Shown in pieces: positions 58,942 through 64,000 of a DNA stretch of 64,000 bases (its first letter is position 1; each line of letters starts with the position of its first letter). Made by a program: the position numbers and the translations under genes. Under the pieces are notes generated by a model. That model was not told the origin of the DNA and searched no databases. It was given only the letters and a program-made list of their open reading frames with translations. Origin of the DNA: Astropecten irregularis (lineage: Eukaryota; Echinodermata; Asteroidea; Paxillosida; Astropectinidae); contig OZ020247.1 of assembly GCA_963971285.1 (NCBI GenBank), positions 14,714,614 to 14,778,613 on the forward strand, in the 5' to 3' direction.

Positions 58942-58954
58942 GTTGCCAAGTGAC
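58942..58954 (+). promoter_or_regulatory. RFX X-box-like motif between CCDC74 and MOONR
   Basis: GTTGCC A AGTGAC fits the RFX X-box consensus (GTNRCC, spacer 0-3, RGYAAC) with one mismatch in the right arm. X-boxes mark promoters of ciliary genes, and this one lies between two divergent genes whose products are linked to centrioles, microtubules and cilia. Chance matches to such motifs are common. Confidence 0.35.
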
Positions 58955-59393
58955 GTTTGACCCAAATATCCTTGTTCGGAAATGGTTGAAATATGAAAGA
59001 CAAAATAATAGAGAAATTTCGATCCTGATAATATCCCTTAATAGAATGATATAATTCATAATTTCTCTTAGTTATTTTATCCAAGATATAAATAGATATT
59101 TTGATAATTACAAAATATTACAACTATTGAACGAGGTAAAAATAAAATTCCAGCACAAGAAAGATCCGAAGAAATGGTGTTTGATTATCGCAAGAGGGCG
59201 CTAGCTAGACGGGAGAGGAATTGCCATCAAAGTAAATAAATTTGGCGGCTCGTTTGAAGCAGAATAATCAAAATATCCTGAATGTGTGTGTGTTCGACCA
59301 GAGTTTGATTGTAAGCATGGTAAGCACGGTAAGTATCGTCATGTCTTTCCTCTTTTTTTTGTCATTGAGATGATTGTATCTGATATCCCTTAA

Positions 59394-59651
59394 AGGAAAG
59401 AATTCCACTGATGACCATAATTTGTACACAACTCTATGGAACCAACAGAGGGCGTTTTGAGCAAGATGGCTGCCGCTATATTGGAAGTGTACAATTTGTA
59501 GGTAAAAAACCCTGTAAAACTCACTTTTCAGGTATCCTACCCAAGTTTTCCACACCTGAGATTGAAGTTAATCATCATTTGTATCCAATAAGTTAACTCT
59601 TGGAGGATATAATCCTTTTTCCGTAATGGTCATCAGTGGAATTCTTTCCCC
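59394..59651. repeat. Inverted-repeat element M upstream of MOONR
   Basis: ggaaagaattccactgatga and tcatcagtggaattctttcc arms, each followed inside by ccat/atgg. The interior contains agatggctgccgctat and agagggcg. Confidence 0.85.
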
Positions 59652-60260
59652 TCCCGATCCCGACCACTAATCACTATAACGTTAGGCATTCATATCATAC
59701 GCACACTCGGCTCGGGCTAGCTGCATCACACAGCACAGGCGCGGGCACTGGCTCCCCACCACCATGGCAACATTTTAAGTAAAACTAAACTTATTTTCTC
59801 CAACTATAATAAAAGCAACCGATTTTAAAAGAGAGCCATGCATCCACAGCCCTCTGTGTGGGGCTAGTGCGTCATTAGTTGCGATGATCGTAACCCTAGG
59901 TCTGACATGGGGACTGCGTCGTTAACTTTCCATGACAATGACCTCATTCATTGTCATTTTTGTGTGCGTGTTGAGTCACTTGAGTGTCATTCAAAATCAA
60001 ATTCCTGTATTTTTCTGTCTTTTCTTTCCAGTTCAGGAATGATTTCAGATTCAGAATGGTCTTCATCGAGGTCGTGATAATTTGATGATAAACAGACAAA
60101 GTCCAGCTCTGGTACTTGTCGATTTGTTGGCAGGGCCTAAGCTGAGGCCTAAAGACTTTTAAGTACCGGTAGTGTGATTTGTATCAAATGTAGAAAGACA
60201 AATTGGCAAAATAGCCATATGGAATTTGGAACTCAATGAAGACTTTTGTGATTCCCAGCC

Positions 60261-63200
60261 ATGATTCAGCAGAACCAGTTGCAGTTTAATCTGGATGTGC
60301 CCAGCCTTCCAGACAATCTAGCTGCCCAATACCACCACCCTGGACCCCTTGTGATAGAGAAGCTAGGTGGTGATGTCCCGTCGAAAAAGACGACGGGATC
60401 CGGCGAACCAAAGCCAGCAGCAGTGCCCTCTGTTAAATTCACGGCACTCTCCGAGGACCGACTGTCGACAGCCATCAGACTTGCCAAGCTTGACCTGAAA
60501 AACATCCTCTCCAAGTCCCCCGAAACCATCAGGCATGTCAGACAGCTCCAACCAGAACAGAAACAGTCCAAGAAATCCAAATCCAAGCGGAGTCCCTCGG
60601 GGAAGAAGCATCGGCAGTCGCGCGACCCGAACTTGAGAATCCGAGAACGGTACGCAAATCCAAATGAAAACCAACGATCGATAGAAACACAAACTCCGAC
60701 TGGAAAAAGAAGGCATGGTATTAAGGATGGCTTACCATGGCGGCCGTCGAATACATCCGGACTTGTTCTGAATGTGCGGGAGCCAGACAGACACATTGAG
60801 GTTAAACGAGGAGGAGGAGGACCATCTAATCGGGTGTCTCTTTCCCCTCCTACGAAGGATGTGTCGCTGAGTCCTAACAGCCAACAGGCCAAGGAGATCA
60901 GAAGGGTACGGTTAGAGCTCAAGTCATACATGACGAAGATTGAGGAACTGTCAGAGAAAGGTACAGTGAAAAGCAATGGAATCCCAATTCATGAACTGGG
61001 GGCCGATTTCACTAACACTTTGTGTTCATCGCAAGCTCAAATCCATCGCTGAACTGAAAATTTCGATGCAAAGTAGCAATCAATTTTCCGTCTAGCAATG
61101 GATTTGCCTTTAGCGATAATCACAAAGCATTAGTGAAATTGGCCCTGGGGCTCTGTCATCTGGGACACACCAGTAATGGCGGGTGTTATTTACCTCCATG
61201 TTCGAGCCGTCGGATCGGTGTATACATTAAGATAAAGTGCTGTACAGGCAATATTTTGAAATCTGTGATGCACAGCCAACTTTGAGCTGGATAGCTAAGT
61301 TAGTAGAGCAACGGTACAGTATTCCAGGGGTCGCAGATTCGAATCCTGCTCCAGTTGATTTTTCGTTGTTCACCTTTTACTTATAATGATAAACTTAAAT
61401 GTTCCGTTTTTATCTTCGTCTTCTCGTAGCATCTCAGCAGAGGCAGAATCCCAAGAAGGAAGAGGAGGACATTGAAGATAAAACGAGGCGAGAAGCACGA
61501 GCTGCTGAACAGGCCAGTCGGTCTGCCCGCCTCCTCTATTCATTACAGCGACAGGTACGGCTAAGAACTAGTCCTTGTTGTGTCTCCTCCTCTCTAAGGG
61601 TTTTTGGGATCCACTGTGGGTGCCTTTGCCAAGTGACTTCCAGGGCCAGAGCAGGATCATTTTTCTTTAATTCAGAGTTCACATGGAAATAAGGCACTTC
61701 TGTTGGAGGAACTGAAATGTGTGCTAGAACTGGAACATTTGAAGGGAGTTCAGACTTAGTGACTTGCGGCATGAACAATAATAATCATTTTATTACAAAC
61801 TGCTCATCAACCAAAATAATGACCTGAATATAAAATATTCAGAGTTAGGAGGGTCTGACATTTTACAGGGCTAGAATTTTGTGAAAAAAAGCACTGGACA
61901 GCAGGTCTAATAATTGAAGCGTTTTACTAGACTTGAACTTTTTTCACTAGACTTGTGGCATTCATGTACATAGGAAAACCTTAATTGCATGCAATATTGT
62001 ATCAAAAATCATCAGTTTAGGCACCATTTTAATTGTGCAAGGAAAACAAAATCACTAGACAGCCGGACTAGTGCAGTACACACTTTACTAGACCGACACT
62101 GAAATCACTAGACTCTGTTCAAGGTCTAGTGGATATTTCGAGCCCTGTTATTATCATAGTAGGATCTTTCTTTTTCGAAGAGATTTTGATAAAAAAACCT
62201 TTGAAACAGATTCTGCTTGGATTGAAACATGAAGCCCTCTGAACTCTAGGTCCTGCAAATTTTCTGGACAAAAAATCTGCAAATTTCATTCATGATAATT
62301 CTCATTTCCCCCCTGTTCTCGATATGTTCACTATTAAATTATGGAATAAATTTGAGCTGTACATCTTAGCTGTCAAAACCATCTCTCTTCTTTACTTTCA
62401 CTCAAGGTGCGTGAGATTCAGGAAGAACTGGATAGATTTGGACCGGGAAAAGTCAGACATACCAAGAAGGTAAACCAACAAAAGTTGAAAAGTGATCAAA
62501 GAAAAATTGACTGGAGTGGGATTTGAACCGGCAATCTCCTGAACTTTGTTCACTTTTCAAAAGTTAATCAAGTTATTTGTCAAACAACAGAGTATTATTG
62601 GCACTTGTATGATAGAAATAATACAAAAACCATTTTTGTATCAAAGTTAAGAATTAAAAGTCTCTTTATGCTTAGCTATTTGATTAGAAAAGTGGACATA
62701 AGAACAGAGAGCACACTTTTCCAGGGCCTTTTCCAAACCTCAGCCCCGGCTCCGGCTCCAGCTCCATTTCATGATTCCATTTTAAAATAACAGGTATCAA
62801 AATGAAGGCTTTCGGCTGCAGTTCGGAAGTAGATTCTCTAGTTTGAAAAAGAAAATAGAGCTTCAGCGTCAATGAAAAACCACAATCTATATTTTCAGCA
62901 TATGGATGACAGAGAGGAAGCTGGAGCCTGAGCCGGAGCTGAGGTTTAAAAAAGGCCTGAAGAATAAAACCTCTTATAAAGAAAAATGTTTTTGAATCAT
63001 TTGTAAGCTTTTCAAGGGTATCGACGTCTGTCACAAACATCTTGGCGAATTACCGTATTTATGATGGCATGGGATAGCATTTTGTTGAAGTGTCTTGGAA
63101 TAGCCATTTGAAAATCCAATAGTTCCTTTGCAAGTTTGTCCTTCATGCTTAGCTCTTCCTAATGTTTTTCCCATCAGAGCCGTGCCCTGACCCGCCTGGC

Positions 63201-63566
63201 CGCCGCCTACCGAGGCGCAGTCAGGAGAGCATTTTGTTGAAGTATCTTGGAATAGCCATTAGAAAATCCAATAGTTCCTCTGCAAAGTTTTCCTTCATGC
63301 TTTGCTCTTCCTGTTGTTTTTCCCGTCAGAGCCGTGCCCTGACCCGGCTGGCTGCCGCCCACCGAGGCGCCGTCAGGGCCCTCCAGTCATTCCTCCACCA
63401 CCTTCCCTCCGAGATGGACCCCGGTGGTGGTAGGGGTGGCGGCTTGCCTCCCCACTACCGAGAGCTGGCCCTGCTGATCCGCCAGCTGTCCCTGTGCTGC
63501 TCCCAATTGGACGTGGAAGAATCAGGCATCCCGGAAGGAGTGCTCAACATCTTGGAGCAAGCCAAA
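60261..63566 (+). CDS. MOONR: Moonraker (MOONR/OFIP, KIAA0753), 5' part; continues beyond the window
   Basis: Moonraker is a centriolar satellite protein that acts with OFD1 and FOR20 in centriole duplication and ciliogenesis. Coding exons seen are 60261-60960, 61430-61554, 62407-62469 and 63330-63566, all in phase, giving 375 aa; human is 967 aa, so most of the gene lies beyond the right edge. The N-terminal QNQLQFNLDVP matches human QNQLQFNRNVP. Then come LSEDRLSTAIRLAKLDLK, a basic Ser/Lys-rich stretch, and AAEQASRSARLLYSLQRQ followed by VREIQEELDRFG. The fourth exon encodes SRALTRLAAAHRGAVRALQ and LIRQLSLCCSQLDVEES, both clear matches. The ATG at 60261 is two nt after a possible acceptor (ttcccag), so a 5' untranslated exon probably lies upstream. 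A partial copy of the fourth exon start, with its acceptor, lies 152 bp upstream. Confidence 0.93.
60998..61146. repeat. 'ggggccgatttcac' foldback in MOONR intron
   Basis: gggggccgatttcactaaca and tagtgaaattggccct ends, 149 bp, starting 38 bp after the exon donor at 60961. Confidence 0.8.
61283..61372 (+). repeat. tRNA-derived SINE in MOONR intron
   Basis: gagctggatagctaagttag (A-box), gcagattcgaatcctgctcc (B-box), then ttgatttttcgttgttcac. It ends about 57 bp before the next exon (61430). Confidence 0.75.
61788..62255. repeat. Family-D repeat interrupted by a 'CAGGGCTNGAA' element
   Basis: 61788-61864: taatcattttattacaaact, catcaaccaaaataatga, gttaggagggtctgacattt. Then 61865-62148: acagggctagaattttgtg to ttcgagccctgt, with 'actagac' blocks. 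Then tagtaggatctttctt resumes the family-D sequence. Confidence 0.75.
62508..62560 (-). repeat. Reverse SINE end in MOONR intron
   Basis: ttgactggagtgggatttga, accggcaatctcctgaa: tRNA-like B-box side in reverse, starting about 38 bp after exon 62407-62469. Confidence 0.65.
62723..62959. repeat. MITE family F, copy 3, in MOONR intron
   Basis: agggccttttccaaacctca to gaggtttaaaaaaggcct, with agtagattctctagtttg and gagcttcagcgtcaatga inside. Confidence 0.85.
63077..63382 (+). repeat. 152-bp tandem duplication of MOONR intron end plus exon start
   Basis: Copy 1 (63077-63228) and copy 2 (63229 to about 63380) each hold about 101 bp of intron, the cag acceptor (63175-63177 and 63327-63329) and the first exon codons (SRALTRLAAA). 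By eye there are about 14 mismatches over roughly 148 aligned bases, so the event is not brand new. Copy 1 is cut off: if used as the exon start, its frame reaches TGA after about 20 codons. Confidence 0.9.
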
Positions 63567-63640
63567 GTAAGGCCAGGGACTTAAAACCAGTATAAACATC
63601 AGCAAATACCTCACCAAAAACTATGATACACTTTATTAAA

Positions 63641-63754
63641 CAGGGGTCAAAATTAACTTTAACTCTTGGTGGCCCACAGTGTTCCTCAAATCCGTGGCCT
63701 GATTATTGTTTTTGGTGGCCCCGGGGCAGTGGACCACTGTTAATTTCGACCCCT
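63641..63754. repeat. 'caggggtcaaaattaac' inverted-repeat element
   Basis: caggggtcaaaattaact and gttaatttcgacccct ends; interior 'ggtggcc' blocks in both halves. 114 bp, in the intron after exon 63330-63566. Confidence 0.8.
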
Positions 63755-63776
63755 AATAAATCTCACAATCTGCCCT

Positions 63777-63924
63777 GGGGCTGATTTCATAAAGCTCTGC
63801 GACGCGTCGCAACTCGATTTGCGACCCGTCATAGCTGCGACGCGTCGCATCTATGTGGTGAGTCCATAGAGAAAGGATGCGTCTTAACTATGCGACACGT
63901 TGTAAGTTTTATGAAATTGGCCCC
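63777..63924. repeat. Palindromic MITE rich in GCGACGCGTCGC, copy R2
   Basis: ggggctgatttcataaagct to tttatgaaattggcccc. Perfect GCGACGCGTCGC at 63799-63810 and 63837-63848. Confidence 0.85.
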
Positions 63925-64000
63925 AGGTCATTCTGTGTTCAATAGACCAGTGATCCTCTGGTGATGTTAATGATATTTCATCCGAACGATGGAATGTGTT

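Larger units (their letters stand above)
57244..60260. other. Divergent intergenic/promoter region of CCDC74 and MOONR
   Basis: Holds the 5' flank of both genes. Seen here: a decayed 20-30 bp repeat of 'gagttggtcaggagg' type (57740-57870), inverted-repeat elements at 58337-58562 and 59394-59651, an X-box-like motif (58942), and a GC-richer block at 59195-59260 (ggcggctcg) that could be near the MOONR transcription start. No exon could be fixed. Confidence 0.5.

Noticed and set aside
60266..60976. 236-codon minus-strand frame opposite MOONR exon
   Set aside because: Shadow of the plus-strand MOONR coding exon, whose match to KIAA0753 is clear.
1..64000. CRISPR arrays, operons or prokaryotic mobile systems
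   Set aside because: The window is eukaryotic. The direct-repeat arrays at 9501-9925 and 51990-52495 lack unique spacers and are minisatellites.

Overview
This window is animal nuclear DNA. It shows split genes with GT-AG introns, long repeat-filled intergenic DNA, and proteins whose closest recognisable relatives are human MED21, CDIN1 (C15orf41), HNMT, CCDC74A/B and MOONR (KIAA0753). The repeats are dominated by short inverted-repeat (MITE-like) elements, many bounded by a 'ggggccaatttcat'-type motif, plus tRNA-derived SINE-like copies. Together these suggest a marine invertebrate deuterostome, most likely an echinoderm or hemichordate. The species assignment is inference; no mitochondrial or rRNA marker is present.

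Layout. (1) 1-23.7 kb: no gene I can support. It is a dense mosaic of MITE-like elements, foldback elements, SINE fragments and one minisatellite. A repeat-poor stretch at about 21-23.7 kb carries a cluster of TGATTGAT-type motifs. (2) 23.75-30.11 kb, plus strand: 3' exons of an unidentified, probably coiled-coil, protein whose 5' part I could not find. (3) 30.1-37.4 kb: more MITEs, then about 3 kb of AT-rich DNA with nothing recognised. (4) 37.47-39.68 kb, plus: MED21, complete in three exons. (5) 39.74-40.61 kb, plus: CDIN1 as one uninterrupted reading frame, starting only 64 nt after the MED21 stop. (6) 43.68-46.81 kb, plus: an HNMT-like methyltransferase in four exons with a long N-terminal extension. 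(7) 51.13-57.24 kb, minus: CCDC74, complete in eight exons, with a minisatellite in an intron. (8) 60.26 kb to beyond the window end, plus: MOONR, 5' portion, with an internal 152-bp tandem duplication of a splice acceptor and exon start.

How the genes relate. CCDC74 and MOONR are divergently arranged about 3 kb apart. MOONR is a centriolar satellite/ciliogenesis protein and CCDC74 a coiled-coil protein linked to microtubules, so shared control is plausible; an RFX X-box-like site lies between them. MED21 (transcription) and CDIN1 (predicted nuclease) are unrelated in function. They are packed so closely that one transcript may carry both: there is no AATAAA between them, but there is a good splice acceptor and two tiny upstream reading frames. 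HNMT-like and CCDC74 are neighbours here, and both human counterparts map to 2q21-q22.

The most unusual signals are the MED21-CDIN1 arrangement, the MOONR exon duplication, a TTAA-targeting MITE superfamily whose insertion site can be compared with a related uninterrupted copy inside this window, and the repeated spread of TGACGTCA (CRE/ATF) motifs by foldback elements.
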